64,000 bases of DNA from Methanomicrobiales archaeon (lineage in GTDB: Archaea; Halobacteriota; Methanomicrobia; Methanomicrobiales; JACTUA01): NCBI GenBank assembly GCA_029907705.1, contig JARYLJ010000005.1, positions 1 through 64,000 of the forward strand, written 5' to 3'. Under the pieces are notes generated by a model, which did not search any database, had not been told where the DNA came from, and saw only the letters and a list, made by a program, of their open reading frames with translations. Shown piece after piece: positions 1 through 9,731 of this stretch. Each line of letters opens with the position of its first letter. Within the stretch, counting starts at the first letter, position 1. Position numbers and translations under genes: made by a program.

Positions 1-443
1 GAGATCCTGTCAGGATACGGGAACTCAATTTACAGCTTAAGGTGTACACTGCCTACTCTTCCCTTTCAGGAGTAAAAGTACCGCGAGGGATTCGATGGTT
101 TTTCACAATACCGAATATCGATCTTCCATGTCGGAATAAGCCGCATATCAATGGCTTTTATCACATCGAACGCTCCAGGAACTTCGCATGGCTCCGCTCC
201 TTCTGTCTCTGGACGTCTTCTGGCGATCGGGAGCTGCATGCATACGGCTGCATCGGTCGATCTGATCACTTTAACGCAAGCAATCGTGAATCCAGAATTC
301 TCGTATGGACTTCTCTACCAGATCGTGATAGAAACGTCCGCTCGAGAAGAGATGAGACAGGGGGAGTGGATGATGGCGGGGGTCGGGTCGATGGAGGATG
401 ACGACATGGCATATATCGATCCATCACCTGAAAATCGGGCCCT
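1..443. other. Intergenic region downstream of gltX
   Basis: No convincing gene is visible. Open frames exist on both strands but none resembles a known protein, and those beyond base 444 are shadows of gltX. The segment 203-356 is a diverged copy of a sequence near 26.3 kb (see the repeat entry). The operon that ends with gltX must terminate here; I see no clear T-tract terminator at the gltX end. Confidence 0.5.
203..356 (+). repeat. Diverged dispersed intergenic repeat, copy A
   Basis: This stretch aligns almost without gaps to the reverse complement of 26279-26433. Shared exact words include GCATCGGTCG, CGTGAATC, CGTATG and CTCGAGAAGAGA, in the same order and spacing. By eye about two thirds of positions agree. 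Both copies sit in long intergenic gaps. It could be the remnant of a duplicated gene, a mobile element or a structured RNA; no terminal inverted repeats or transposase were found. Confidence 0.55.
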
Positions 444-2078
444 TCAGCGGTGTGCAAAATATGCCTCGATCCCCTTTTCAGTGATCCGGTCGATCCTGGC
501 AAAGCCGATCCTCTCGAACTGCACCATCCTGCCCAGCTCGCTCTCCACCATGGTTTCGCAGCTTCCACGCCTCTCTCCCTCCGGCGTATGCAGGAGGCAG
601 GGCCTCTCTTCGCCTGCTGGCAGCCACTGGATCACGGGCGCCTTCGCTTTGCGCGCATCTGCCAGGGAATCGCCTGCATATCTCACAACCAATGTCCCGT
701 TCTCTCTCGAGATGTTCACATTAAAGAGATCCTTCAGCCTGAAGAACCCCCCTGCTCCGATCTCTTCTTCGGGGAGGAGCACCCCTCCATCGAAGTGGAG
801 AATGCGTGTCCCTCTCTCGGGGTTCGCCGGATGCAGGAGCGGTGTGGCGATTCTCCTGCCTGCCCCCTCGATCCTCGATCTCACCGGGTTCGGAACGAAG
901 AAATACCGGTTCGCCTTCGGATCCACGATCTCGCGGTTCTTCGCATAGAGGTTCTCCCATGAAAAGCTGATATCCGTCTCGCCGATACCGATATCCAGGA
1001 TCGCCTCTCTCACCGCGGATGCCTCGATCCCGCGTCTCGCGATCGCGCGTATGGTGCCAAGGCTGATGTCGTCCCAACCCGAAAACAAACCATCCGCGAT
1101 GCCCCTTCTCATCTGCGAGGTGGACAGGACCACGCCTTCGATCGACATCCTGCCATAGTGCCTGTAGTGCGGGGGTCTCCAGCCGAAGTAGTCAAATATG
1201 TACCTCTGCCGTTCCGTATTGGCGATGTGATCCTTACCCCTGATCACATGTGTGATGCCGAGGAGGTGATCGTCGACCGCGACCGAGAAGTTCATCAGGG
1301 GAAAGACCTTCGCATCCACATGCGGATGCGGTGGGGATTCGACGATCCTGAAGGCAGGAAAATCCCTCATCGCGGGATCCGGGTTCTCGAGTTCTGTCTT
1401 CACCCTCACCGTCACCGAACCCTCGCTGAATTCACCGGCGAGCATCCCCTCCCACAATACGAGATTCTCCACAGGGCTCTTCCCCCGGCAGGGGCATGGC
1501 TTTCGCGACAGTTTCAGCATGCGGAAGTACTCGGGATCGCAGGTGCAGACGTATGCCCCTCCCATTTCGATGAGCTCATGGCATTTTTCATAATAGATAT
1601 CCAGCCGGTCGCTCTGGTACACGATCTCGTCGATGTGAATGCCCAGCCATTCGAGATCCTCCCGGACCATCTCGTATGCACCTGGATCGACTCTCTTCGG
1701 ATCGGTATCCTCTATCCGGAGTATGTAACGCCCGCCGTAGCGTCGCACGTACGCGTCGTTTAAAATCGCTGCTCTCGCGTGTCCCAGATGGAGCGGACCG
1801 CTCGGATTGGGTGCGAAGCGCATCACCACGCCCTTATCCACGTCCTCCAGAGCAGGAAGCTCCCTCACGTGCTCCCTCGTCTCGTGGAGCTCCTCCATCA
1901 GTTCGGGGTAACGCTCCATAAGGAGCTTCACTCTCTCCACTTCAGTGAGCGAAGCCACCTCTCCGATGACGAGGTCGATCATCCCTGCGATCTCCCTCGC
2001 CCGGGACTTCAGTTCTGGGTGGACCCCGATCGCCCGGGAGAGGACCGCCCCTCCTCTCGGGACAGCACCATGCCTCAC
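444..2078 (-). CDS. gltX: Glutamyl-tRNA synthetase (archaeal, non-discriminating type)
   Basis: Charges tRNA-Glu, and in archaea usually tRNA-Gln as well for later amidation by GatDE. The catalytic core carries the HIGH-type motif in RFAPNPSGPLHLGHARAAI (near residue 90), the IEDTDP motif, a later VVLSTSQMRRG segment in the position of the KMSKS loop, and the C-terminal beta-barrel anticodon-binding domain typical of the archaeal/eukaryal class. From the GTG at 2078 it is 544 aa. The family N-terminus (…LALQNAV before RHGAVPR) continues in frame upstream to about 2129, where there is no ATG, GTG or TTG. An ACG sits 7 nt after a perfect AGGAGG, so the true protein is probably about 561 aa. It is the last gene of the ribosomal/isoprenoid operon and its 5' part overlaps the end of idsA. 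Confidence 0.93.
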   Translation of the reverse strand: MRHGAVPRGGAVLSRAIGVHPELKSRAREIAGMIDLVIGEVASLTEVERVKLLMERYPELMEELHETREHVRELPALEDVDKGVVMRFAPNPSGPLHLGHARAAILNDAYVRRYGGRYILRIEDTDPKRVDPGAYEMVREDLEWLGIHIDEIVYQSDRLDIYYEKCHELIEMGGAYVCTCDPEYFRMLKLSRKPCPCRGKSPVENLVLWEGMLAGEFSEGSVTVRVKTELENPDPAMRDFPAFRIVESPPHPHVDAKVFPLMNFSVAVDDHLLGITHVIRGKDHIANTERQRYIFDYFGWRPPHYRHYGRMSIEGVVLSTSQMRRGIADGLFSGWDDISLGTIRAIARRGIEASAVREAILDIGIGETDISFSWENLYAKNREIVDPKANRYFFVPNPVRSRIEGAGRRIATPLLHPANPERGTRILHFDGGVLLPEEEIGAGGFFRLKDLFNVNISRENGTLVVRYAGDSLADARKAKAPVIQWLPAGEERPCLLHTPEGERRGSCETMVESELGRMVQFERIGFARIDRITEKGIEAYFAHR

Positions 2079-2126
2079 TGCATTCTGGAGCGCCAGCTTG
2101 AAGAGGATCTCACGAAGAGCAGGATC

Positions 2127-2142
2127 CGTTTCAACTCCTCCT
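2127..2142 (-). promoter_or_regulatory. Ribosome binding site and probable non-canonical ACG start of gltX
   Basis: On the minus strand AGGAGG (2137-2142) is followed after exactly 7 nt by ACG (2127-2129), in frame with gltX. Starting there gives M(T)-D-P-A-L-R-E-I-L-F-K-L-A-L-Q-N-A-V, which restores the conserved N-terminal helix that is lost with the first canonical start, GTG 2078. The site overlaps the idsA stop codon (2131-2133), as expected for translational coupling. A T-to-C change of an original ATG, a sequencing error, or genuine ACG initiation would all look the same. Confidence 0.5.
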
Positions 2143-3093
2143 GGTGACGAAGTATCTCCCCAACTCCTCGAGCAGCTCCCTCTCGGCGGAGGGGGATAGG
2201 ATCTTCAGAGACTGAATCCCGCGCTGGATCAGACGTTCGGACGCCTCCTCCACCTCTCTGATCACCCCCGCCTCCCTGAGCTGTGAGACCAGATGGTCCA
2301 GTTCCTTCGGGGACTCCGATTCGCTGAACCGGGAGAGATCGAGCCCTTTCTCGCCGGTAATGAGTGCGATCAGCGTCTTCTTTCCCTTCTTCATATCCGA
2401 TGCACGGTCCTTCCCCATCTCCTCTGCCCTGGAGATGATATCGAGCAGATCGTCGTGCATCTGGAACGCCATTCCCGTGGCAAGACCGAATTCGTAGAGG
2501 GCGTCGACCTGCATCCGGCTACCCTCCGCAAGTATCCCGCCGATGGCGGCGGAAGCGGCGAATAAGGCCCCTGTCTTCTTCCTGATCATCTCCAGGTACT
2601 CCGCCTCCAGGACCTCGTCCCTCGCTTCGAAGGACATGTCGAGGTACTGCCCCTCGCATATCTCCGCACAGGTCTTCGCGAGGAGGGCGATCGCCTTCAC
2701 CCGGAGTTTTTCCGGTGCGGGAACGGTGCTCAGATACTCGAACGCCTTCGCATAGAGCACATCACCGGCGAGGATGGCCGTAGGTTCATCCCATTTCGTG
2801 TGCACGGTGGAGACACCGCGCCTCATGGAGTCGCGATCCATGATGTCATCGTGGATGAGTGTGAAGGTGTGGATCAGCTCCACCGCCAGTGCCGCCGGTA
2901 CGAGAGTGAACGAACGCCCCTTCTTCACCGCATCTGCCGCGAGAAGGAGCAACGCAGGACGCAGCCGCTTTCCGCCGGCGAGCAGCAGATGGGCACTCGC
3001 CTCCTCCAGACCGCCTCTGGGATCGCCGAACCTCCTTTTTATCAGCAGATCGACATCTCTGGCGGTGTTTTCAAGGTACGATCTCAGTTCCAT
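2131..3093 (-). CDS. idsA: Geranylgeranyl/polyprenyl diphosphate synthase (trans-prenyltransferase)
   Basis: Condenses isopentenyl diphosphate with allylic diphosphates to make C15/C20 chains for archaeal ether lipids. 320 aa, normal for the family. The first aspartate-rich motif (IHDDIMD, followed by the MRRG arginines) lies near residues 78-90 and the second (HDDLLDI) near 215. KLRPALLLLA near the N-terminus supplies the IPP-binding GKRLRP motif. It lies directly downstream of RNase J and upstream of gltX in the same operon, together with mevalonate kinase, IPK and Fni, so the operon carries most of the lower isoprenoid route. Product chain length cannot be read with certainty. Confidence 0.94.
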   Translation of the reverse strand: MELRSYLENTARDVDLLIKRRFGDPRGGLEEASAHLLLAGGKRLRPALLLLAADAVKKGRSFTLVPAALAVELIHTFTLIHDDIMDRDSMRRGVSTVHTKWDEPTAILAGDVLYAKAFEYLSTVPAPEKLRVKAIALLAKTCAEICEGQYLDMSFEARDEVLEAEYLEMIRKKTGALFAASAAIGGILAEGSRMQVDALYEFGLATGMAFQMHDDLLDIISRAEEMGKDRASDMKKGKKTLIALITGEKGLDLSRFSESESPKELDHLVSQLREAGVIREVEEASERLIQRGIQSLKILSPSAERELLEELGRYFVTRRS

Positions 3094-3104
3094 CTCAACT
3101 CACC

Positions 3105-4445
3105 TCACTTCGAGACTGTAATCCTCTGTCCGTTTCTGAGTATGTGAAGATCGTTGTGCAGGGTATATCCAAGCTCCTCTGCAAACTGGGCATAGCCACC
3201 TGTCTGAGGGAGCCCGCCGTGGGAGGGTATCACGTGCTCCGGGTTCAGGAGGTGCAGCATCTCGTAGTGGTCCTCCCTGTATGCATGGCCGCTCACATGC
3301 AGGTCGTCGAATATGCGCGCCCCCCTCATCCGCAGTTTCGTCTCGATCAGATAGCGCTGGCCATAGTTCATCGGATTCGGAATCACCTTCGCAGAGAAGA
3401 GCACCTTGTCGCCCTTGTCAATGCGATAGGGTGTGTCCTCCTGAACGATTCTGGACAGTATGGAGCCCGGCTCTCCCTGATGACCGGTGACGATGGGAAG
3501 GAAGTGATCCTTGCCCGCCTTCATCATCCTCCTCATGACGCGATCGATGCTCTTTCTGTTGCCCACAATGGAGAGCGAGCTTGGAAATGCGACGAGCTTC
3601 ATCTGTTCCGCCACGGTGCTGTACCTCTCCATCGATCTTCCGACGAGCACCGGCTTTCTTCCTATCTCGTGTGCGCATTCGGCGATCGTCTTGATGCGTG
3701 CGATATGCGAGGAGAAGGTGCTCACGATGATGGCGCTCTTGTCGTCCTCGTAGCTGGTGATGGTGTCCCTCACGACGTCCCGTGCGATCCGCTCGCTGGG
3801 GGTTCGCCCCTTCATATCCACATTGGTGCTCTCCACGATAAGCGCGAGCACACCCTCCTTCCCTATCTGTCTGAAACGGGCGAAATCAGGCGGATCTCCC
3901 ACCACGGGGGTTCTGTCCAGCTTGAAGTCGTTCAGGTAGACAATGGCGCCACGAGGCGTGTGCAGCACCGCAGCCACCGACTCGATGATGCTGTGCTGGA
4001 CGCGGATGAACTCGAGCACCACGTTCTGCGAGATGCTGTAGCGCTGCCCTGTTCTCAGGGCAAAGAGCTTGTTATTCACCCCGAACTTCTGCTCTCCTGC
4101 GATCTGCTGCCTGATCAGCTCGATGGTGTACGGGGTTGCGATGATCGGTGCCGCATACCGGTGCGCAAGCTTGGGGATCGCCCCGATATGATCCAGATGC
4201 CCGTGGGTGCAGACGATCGCCATTACCGTTCCATCCACCGTATTCATCATTGTATCGTCAGGGATCGCCTTCATCTGGATGAGATCGAGCGAGTGCATGC
4301 TTTCGATCTCTGCATCCTCGTGAATCATCACCTGGTCGAGTCTCAATCCCATATCAAATATGACAATCTCCTTTCCGCAGCGGACGGCTGTCATATTTCT
4401 CCCGACCTCATCGAAACCGCCCACCGCGATTATCTCAATATCCAT
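3105..4445 (-). CDS. Archaeal ribonuclease J-type metallo-beta-lactamase RNase
   Basis: A beta-CASP metallo-beta-lactamase nuclease that acts as a 5'-3' exoribonuclease in RNA turnover. 446 aa. The N-terminus EIIAVGGFDEVGRNMTAV is characteristic of archaeal RNase J. The zinc-binding signature THGHLDHIGAIPKL occurs near residue 80-92, and the C-terminal part has VTGHQGEPGSILSRI and HVSGHAYREDHYEML, matching the later beta-CASP and histidine motifs. It overlaps fni by about 11 nt. This position, between isoprenoid genes, is a recurrent arrangement in methanogens. Confidence 0.92.
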   Translation of the reverse strand: MDIEIIAVGGFDEVGRNMTAVRCGKEIVIFDMGLRLDQVMIHEDAEIESMHSLDLIQMKAIPDDTMMNTVDGTVMAIVCTHGHLDHIGAIPKLAHRYAAPIIATPYTIELIRQQIAGEQKFGVNNKLFALRTGQRYSISQNVVLEFIRVQHSIIESVAAVLHTPRGAIVYLNDFKLDRTPVVGDPPDFARFRQIGKEGVLALIVESTNVDMKGRTPSERIARDVVRDTITSYEDDKSAIIVSTFSSHIARIKTIAECAHEIGRKPVLVGRSMERYSTVAEQMKLVAFPSSLSIVGNRKSIDRVMRRMMKAGKDHFLPIVTGHQGEPGSILSRIVQEDTPYRIDKGDKVLFSAKVIPNPMNYGQRYLIETKLRMRGARIFDDLHVSGHAYREDHYEMLHLLNPEHVIPSHGGLPQTGGYAQFAEELGYTLHNDLHILRNGQRITVSK

Positions 4446-5496
4446 CTCTCTCCTCCATGAACAGTTCTACCATCTCTCTTGTTCTTCCCGTCACGATGGT
4501 TCTTGCATGCTTCAACTCGTAGATCGAGCAGGATCCTGTCAAGAACATCGCGATCCGTAGTTCCCTGTGGATGCGCTCCACTGTGCTCATCAGTGCCTCT
4601 TCGCCTGCCATCGCGGCGCGAAGCAGCGGAAGCGCCATCCCTGCCATGCTGGCCCCCAGTGCGATGCATTTTGCTATATGGAGCCCGTTTCTCACACCGC
4701 CGGTGGCAATGACCGGGGCACCGGTTCGGGCGACCTCACAGAGGCTCAATACCGTGGGTATGCCCCATCCGTTGAAGATCTCCCCTTCCACACCTTTTTT
4801 TCCGGCCCTGATGGTCTCGACCGCCGCCCACGATGTACCGCCTGTGCCTCCGATATCGATCGCACCGGCTCCCGCGGATAGTATCGTTCTAGCGGTGCCC
4901 CCATCGATCCCCGCACCCGTCTCTTTCACGATGACCGGTCTCCTGAAGCTCCGGCAGAGCTCTCGCAGTGCATCCAGGCATCCGGTGGCCCGGTGATCGC
5001 CCTCCGGCTGGATCGCCTCCTGCAGAAAGTTAAGATGGATCACGAGCGCCTGTGCATCAATCATCTCCACCGCCCGCTCTGCCCATTCGATCCCGCGATC
5101 ACGGAGCTGGACGATACCGAGGTTCGCGCAGAGGAATGCGTGCGGGGCGACTTCCCTGACGATGCTGAATGTCCCTTCCAGTGATGGATCCTCGAGCGCC
5201 GCTCGCTGAGAGCCCACACCCATACCGATGCCGAACTTCTCCGCCGCGATTGCAAGCCTCCGGTTCACCTCTTTTGCCTCCCTGTGCCCGCCTGTCATCC
5301 CCGCGATGAAGAGCGGGGACTCGAAGCATCCATTCAAAAATCTGGTCCGCAGGGTGATACCGTCCATATCGCACTCAGGCAGGGCACGATGGATCAACAG
5401 CACATCATCGAAGCCTGGATCGCCGCATTCCACATCCTCCTCGCAGCATATACGGAGATGGTCCAGCTTTCGCCTCGATGTGAGCCTAGCGGTCAT
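4435..5496 (-). CDS. fni: Type 2 isopentenyl-diphosphate delta-isomerase (FMN-dependent)
   Basis: Interconverts isopentenyl and dimethylallyl diphosphate using FMN and NADPH. 353 aa TIM-barrel protein. Visible features are the N-terminal SRRKLDHLRICCEEDVE, the FIAGMTGGHREAKEVNRRLA motif, the MGVGSQRAALED segment, VIHLNFLQEAIQPEGD and the glycine-rich phosphate-binding IDIGGTGGTSWAAVE followed by VIATGGVRNG. It overlaps ipk upstream and RNase J downstream, suggesting translational coupling within the lipid-precursor segment of the operon. Confidence 0.95.
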   Translation of the reverse strand: MTARLTSRRKLDHLRICCEEDVECGDPGFDDVLLIHRALPECDMDGITLRTRFLNGCFESPLFIAGMTGGHREAKEVNRRLAIAAEKFGIGMGVGSQRAALEDPSLEGTFSIVREVAPHAFLCANLGIVQLRDRGIEWAERAVEMIDAQALVIHLNFLQEAIQPEGDHRATGCLDALRELCRSFRRPVIVKETGAGIDGGTARTILSAGAGAIDIGGTGGTSWAAVETIRAGKKGVEGEIFNGWGIPTVLSLCEVARTGAPVIATGGVRNGLHIAKCIALGASMAGMALPLLRAAMAGEEALMSTVERIHRELRIAMFLTGSCSIYELKHARTIVTGRTREMVELFMEERDGY

Positions 5497-6259
5497 CCAT
5501 CATCCCGCCGCTCTGCACGATGGTACCGCCGTGCTCTCTCCCATCCATGAAATCGCCCAGCCTCCTGACATGGAAGATATGCGCGTCCACTCCCGCGCTC
5601 GCCAGCGCGAGGAGCTCCTGCACCTTTCCCTTCATGCCACCGGTGACATCTTCGAAGCCCGATCCCCCGAGGCGGAGTCTCCCCACCATCCCCGGGGTGA
5701 TATATTTCACTACCACTCCGCCATCCATCACTCCCTCCACGTCTGTCGCGAGCCCCACCCTCTTGATACCGAGCATGGTCGCGAGGAAGGCGAGGAGCCG
5801 GTCACCCGAGACGATCGCGGCACCCCTCACGGTGTCCATCACCACGTCACCGTGAAGGACCGGCACGATGCCATGCTGGAGCATCGTCGCGATCGGCCGG
5901 CATTCCATCGACGCGATCGCACCGTTCTCCGCCAGGGCCGCAGCCAGCGGGGGTATACCGACCGCCTCGATCCCCTCGCCCCTCATCTCCTCCACCACCC
6001 GTTCGTTGAGGGAGCAGACTGCCCGGTGGGTCAGGTAGAGTCCGGACACATTCCCGCGATCCAGACCGTGCTGCAGATGAAACCGCTTCGCCTGTGGATG
6101 CCCGCAGGATCCGGCACCATGGACGACCACGAGTGGTCCCCGCCTGTGGCCGGCGATGCAGCGCGCAATGGCGGACAGGGCCTCTCCGTCGATCTCGCAC
6201 TCTCCTGATTTGTCGGTGATCACGCTCCCGCCGAGTTTCAGGATCATTGCGCTATCCAT
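5486..6259 (-). CDS. Isopentenyl phosphate kinase
   Basis: Phosphorylates isopentenyl phosphate to IPP, the last step of the archaeal (alternate) mevalonate pathway. Amino-acid-kinase fold: MILKLGGSVITDKSGE at the N-terminus, LVVVHGAGSCGHPQAK with the catalytic-loop histidine, VLHGDVVMD and an ATP-binding IVSGDRLL. The frame stays open up to 6313, but homologues begin just before ILKLGGSVIT, so I chose the ATG at 6259, which has AAGGAG upstream and overlaps mvk by 8 nt. The ATG at 6247 is the alternative. Confidence 0.92.
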   Translation of the reverse strand: MDSAMILKLGGSVITDKSGECEIDGEALSAIARCIAGHRRGPLVVVHGAGSCGHPQAKRFHLQHGLDRGNVSGLYLTHRAVCSLNERVVEEMRGEGIEAVGIPPLAAALAENGAIASMECRPIATMLQHGIVPVLHGDVVMDTVRGAAIVSGDRLLAFLATMLGIKRVGLATDVEGVMDGGVVVKYITPGMVGRLRLGGSGFEDVTGGMKGKVQELLALASAGVDAHIFHVRRLGDFMDGREHGGTIVQSGGMMDDR

Positions 6260-7121
6260 TCCTCTCCTTCCTGGCTCCATCGGTATCCACTGTGGTGATG
6301 GTCGCCGCCGCATCGCAGGCCGATATCACACCCGCCACCCGGTTCTTCAGCCTCGGCGGGCAGATGGCGATCATGCATCCTCCGCCTCCCGCCCCCGTCA
6401 GCTTCGCCCCGAATGCGCCGGCGGCACGTGCGGCAACGACCAGCCTGGTCAGCGAGGGATGCCCCACGCCGAGCGCGTCCAGGATCGCATGGTTCACATC
6501 CATCAGCCAGCCCACCTTCCTCAGGTCCTCGAGGGAATGGAGCGCCTCCATGGTGATCGCCTCAATTGCATCGATCAGGGGCCTCGCAATCCCCGGATGA
6601 TCCCTCATCATGTCCCTCACACGACTGACCATCTGCCCTGTATTGTGGGGCACCCCCGTGTTCCCGATCAGGATGGGCAGGTTCATCGGCGGTAGCCTCC
6701 GCCTGGAGTCCTGGGAGACGAGCACCAGTCCCCCGAACGTGGATACATATGTGTCTGTGGGACTCGCTAGCCCCATCTGGACCTTCTTCTCGATCTCGAA
6801 GCCAGCCCGGGCGATCTCCTCCTTGCTCTTCGAGAGGCCGAACTCGTCGTTTATCGCGGAGAGGGTCGCGATGGTGACCGCCGCGGAGGAGCCGAGGCCG
6901 GAGGCGCTGGTCAGCTGGGAACGGATATACACACTCCCCTTCACATCCATCTGGCGGAAGCACTCTCTGAGGTAGGCAGATTTCATCTCCGAGGTCCTCC
7001 TTCCCTTTCTCACGGTGACGTATACCCTCGGCTTGATCGCCATCGCGATACCCGGTTTCCCGTATACCACGGCATGCTCGCCGAAGAGGAAGACCTTGCC
7101 CGGCGCGCTCCATGTGGCCAC
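6252..7121 (-). CDS. mvk: Mevalonate kinase
   Basis: GHMP-family kinase that phosphorylates mevalonate. 289 aa. Motif 1 SAPGKVFLFGEHAVVYGKPGIA is at the N-terminus, motif 2 (ASGLGSSAAVTIATLSA) near residue 85 and motif 3 (KLTGAGGGGCMIAI) near 255. The start is GTG at 7121, directly abutting the TAG stop of the Memo gene upstream. With IPK and Fni it provides three consecutive isoprenoid enzymes. Confidence 0.95.
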   Translation of the reverse strand: MATWSAPGKVFLFGEHAVVYGKPGIAMAIKPRVYVTVRKGRRTSEMKSAYLRECFRQMDVKGSVYIRSQLTSASGLGSSAAVTIATLSAINDEFGLSKSKEEIARAGFEIEKKVQMGLASPTDTYVSTFGGLVLVSQDSRRRLPPMNLPILIGNTGVPHNTGQMVSRVRDMMRDHPGIARPLIDAIEAITMEALHSLEDLRKVGWLMDVNHAILDALGVGHPSLTRLVVAARAAGAFGAKLTGAGGGGCMIAICPPRLKNRVAGVISACDAAATITTVDTDGARKERNG

Positions 7122-7910
7122 CTAGATCACCGCTATCGCTGCATAACCGACCACCTGGGAGAAATCCCCGGTCACCTCCCCGCTCGTCGTATAGGAGAGC
7201 AACTTCGCCTCCTTTGCCCCGAGCGCCTGGCAGGCAAGGCACATCGCGGCGATCGTGCCGTAACCGCAGGCGCTTACACCTTCCTCCGCCAGTCTCCTGT
7301 AGAACTCCGGCAGATCGAGCGTTTTCAGGGCCTCGATGGCATACAGATCCTGTCTCCTCGCCTCTTCGTGCGGGATGTAATGCGAGAAGTCGCTGGAGGC
7401 GACCACCCGGATCTCCCGATGTACCGTCCTCGCCGCCTTCGCAATGCTCTCCGCGAGCATTTTTGCCGCGGAGAGCTCCTGTTCACCCATCATGATCGGT
7501 ACGATCCTCGCCCGCGGGTACCTGAATTTGATGAATGGCAGCTGGACCTCGATCGAGTGCTCGTTCCTGTGCGAGTACTCGTCCACTCTGATATCCAGCG
7601 CATTCACGAACTCCCGGTCGATCTCCACGATGCCGAGCGGTGTCTCCCAGGGTGTTTGCGAGGTGCAGGTGAGGTAACCTCGGTGGCTCGGTCCTATCAC
7701 GACGAACGTGCCAAAAAACTCTTCGCGTATGGCTCCGTAGGCCATCGCCGCGGTCCTGCCGGAGTACGTGTAGCCCGCATGGGGCGAGACGATGCCGAAC
7801 GCATCCAGCGGTGCATTCGCACCATCGAACAGCCGCCCCAGCAGCTGCTCCAGATGGTGGGGGTCCTTCGGATAGAACATCCCTGCAAAGCTGCATTGCC
7901 TGAACTTCAT
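7122..7910 (-). CDS. amrB: Memo-like protein (AmmeMemoRadiSam system protein B)
   Basis: 262 aa protein of the MEMO1 family. Conserved elements are the N-terminal FAGMFYP, VSPHAGYTYSGRTAA, VVIGPSHRGYL, NEHSIEVQLPFIK and VASSDFSHY. The fold resembles class III extradiol dioxygenases, but the function in archaea is uncertain. In methanogens the gene is often fixed between uS2 and mevalonate kinase, as here. No AMMECR1 or radical SAM partner of the named system is adjacent. Confidence 0.9.
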   Translation of the reverse strand: MKFRQCSFAGMFYPKDPHHLEQLLGRLFDGANAPLDAFGIVSPHAGYTYSGRTAAMAYGAIREEFFGTFVVIGPSHRGYLTCTSQTPWETPLGIVEIDREFVNALDIRVDEYSHRNEHSIEVQLPFIKFRYPRARIVPIMMGEQELSAAKMLAESIAKAARTVHREIRVVASSDFSHYIPHEEARRQDLYAIEALKTLDLPEFYRRLAEEGVSACGYGTIAAMCLACQALGAKEAKLLSYTTSGEVTGDFSQVVGYAAIAVI

Positions 7911-7935
7911 GGCAGCAACCCCGACCGCACTTCAG

Positions 7936-8544
7936 TCAGATCTCAGTCTCGAAGTCTTCCAGGGTGAGGGACGTCGCGATACCTCGTATTTTGAGTATCT
8001 CCTTCGTCAGGAGGTAGTAGATCATGCTGAGCGCCTTCCGACCCTTGTTGTTCGTCGGGATCACCAGATCGATATTGGAGGTCATATTGTTGGTATCGCA
8101 TAGGGCAATCACCGGAATTCCGGACTGGACCGCCTCTGTGACCGCCTGCGCATCCCCTATCGGATCCGTGACGACCAGTATCTCGGGTTCCACATATCCC
8201 TGAAGAGCCGGGTTCGTCATCTTCCCGGGTATATACCTCCCTACGATCGCCATCGCGCCTATCGCATCCGCAAACTGCTTCGCCGGGTGCTGTCCGTACT
8301 GCCTGGAAGTGACGACGAGCACGCCCGTGGGGTCGTACCGCGAGATGAATCTGGCCGCGGTCTTGATCCTCGCGTCCGTCGCCCTAATATCCAGTATGTA
8401 AAGTCCATCTCCCCTCACCCGGTAGATGAACTCCTTCATATCGCTGCTCTTCTGCTGTGTCCCGATATGCACCCCGGCGGCAAGGTAGTCCTCCACCGGG
8501 ATGAGTGGCTCTATCAGCTCTATCTCCATCTCATTCGCGATCAT
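7936..8544 (-). CDS. rpsB: 30S ribosomal protein uS2
   Basis: Small-subunit protein uS2 of the archaeal/eukaryal (SA/P40-like) type, 202 aa. Diagnostic segments are [89 protein letters not shown] and [23 protein letters not shown]. The ATG overlaps the stop of enolase (ATGA). Confidence 0.97.
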   Translation of the reverse strand: MIANEMEIELIEPLIPVEDYLAAGVHIGTQQKSSDMKEFIYRVRGDGLYILDIRATDARIKTAARFISRYDPTGVLVVTSRQYGQHPAKQFADAIGAMAIVGRYIPGKMTNPALQGYVEPEILVVTDPIGDAQAVTEAVQSGIPVIALCDTNNMTSNIDLVIPTNNKGRKALSMIYYLLTKEILKIRGIATSLTLEDFETEI

Positions 8545-9731
8545 GATATCGTCTCCTCGATTCTGATCAGTTCATTCAGCTTCACTATTCTCTCCCCCCC
8601 GACCACACCTGTCTTCAGGAATGTGCACCCGAAGGCGGTGGCAAGATGGGAGATTGTATCGTCCGTCGTCTCTCCCGACCTGTGGCTCATCACTGTATCG
8701 TAACCGTGCGTATGGGCGAGCCTGACCGCCTCGAAGGTGTCTGTCAGCGTTCCGACCTGGTTCGGTTTGATGAGGACGCAGTTGCCGCTCCCAAGTTCGA
8801 TTCCCCTGATGATCCGCTCCACCTGCGTGACGAAGATATCGTCGCCGCATACGAGGCAGCGGTCTCCCACCTGTGCGGTGAGTTCCGCCAGACCGTCGAA
8901 GTCCTCCTCGTGCAGCGGATCCTCGACAAATACGAGGCTGTAGCGGTCGATCAGCTCCACGATGGAGGCGATCTGTTCCTCTGTCGTCTTCGCACCGGCC
9001 CTGTAGGCGTAGCACTCGCCATTCCACAGCTGGCTTGCGGCGACATCCACACCCATATTGATGTTCACCATCAGGGCATCGGATACGCTCTCCACCGCCT
9101 CCCTCACGATCTCGAAGGCCTCTGCATCGGATATCGCAGGTGCCCAGGCCCCTTCGTCCCCCTTTCCGCACGCGATGCCCTTTGCAGTGAGAAGCTCTTT
9201 CACCTTCCTGTGGATAGCGGCGTTTGCAAAGACCGCCTCCGCTGCGTCCGCTGCACCGGTCGGGACGACCAGAAACTCCTGGATCTCGGTCGCCGCCGGC
9301 GCATGAGCGCCTCCACCGATCACATTACCCAGCGGGAGCGGTGTCGTGGTGGCAAAGACCCCCCCGAGGTAACGGTATAACGGGATATCGAGTGAAGAGG
9401 CCGCTGCCTTCGCGTTCGCCAGCGACAGCGCGACGGCGATGTTCGCACCGATCCTGCTGAAGTCTGTGGTTCCGTCCGTCTCCCTGAGGAGCGTATCGAA
9501 TCCCACCTGATCCAGCGTATCCTCTCCGATGAGCGAACTGATCAGGTTCTTCTCCGCATCAGCGACCGCATCCCTGGGCTCCCTCGTGCGGGCCTCGTGG
9601 GTACCGGTGCTCGCCCCGCTCGGGGCGGCCGCACATCCCCTCCCCAGTTCTGTCCATATTTCCGCCTCGACGGTGGGATTTCCCCTGCTGTCCAGGATCA
9701 CTCTCAGTCTCACATCCTCGATCGGGATCAT
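8541..9731 (-). CDS. eno: Enolase (phosphopyruvate hydratase)
   Basis: Converts 2-phosphoglycerate to phosphoenolpyruvate in glycolysis and gluconeogenesis. 396 aa. It has the N-terminal [13 protein letters not shown] motif, [11 protein letters not shown], the metal-binding region [38 protein letters not shown] and the C-terminal [13 protein letters not shown]. The usual length is about 430 aa, so this is a somewhat short archaeal form. It overlaps rpoK upstream by 4 nt. Confidence 0.96.
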   Translation of the reverse strand: MIPIEDVRLRVILDSRGNPTVEAEIWTELGRGCAAAPSGASTGTHEARTREPRDAVADAEKNLISSLIGEDTLDQVGFDTLLRETDGTTDFSRIGANIAVALSLANAKAAASSLDIPLYRYLGGVFATTTPLPLGNVIGGGAHAPAATEIQEFLVVPTGAADAAEAVFANAAIHRKVKELLTAKGIACGKGDEGAWAPAISDAEAFEIVREAVESVSDALMVNINMGVDVAASQLWNGECYAYRAGAKTTEEQIASIVELIDRYSLVFVEDPLHEEDFDGLAELTAQVGDRCLVCGDDIFVTQVERIIRGIELGSGNCVLIKPNQVGTLTDTFEAVRLAHTHGYDTVMSHRSGETTDDTISHLATAFGCTFLKTGVVGGERIVKLNELIRIEETIS

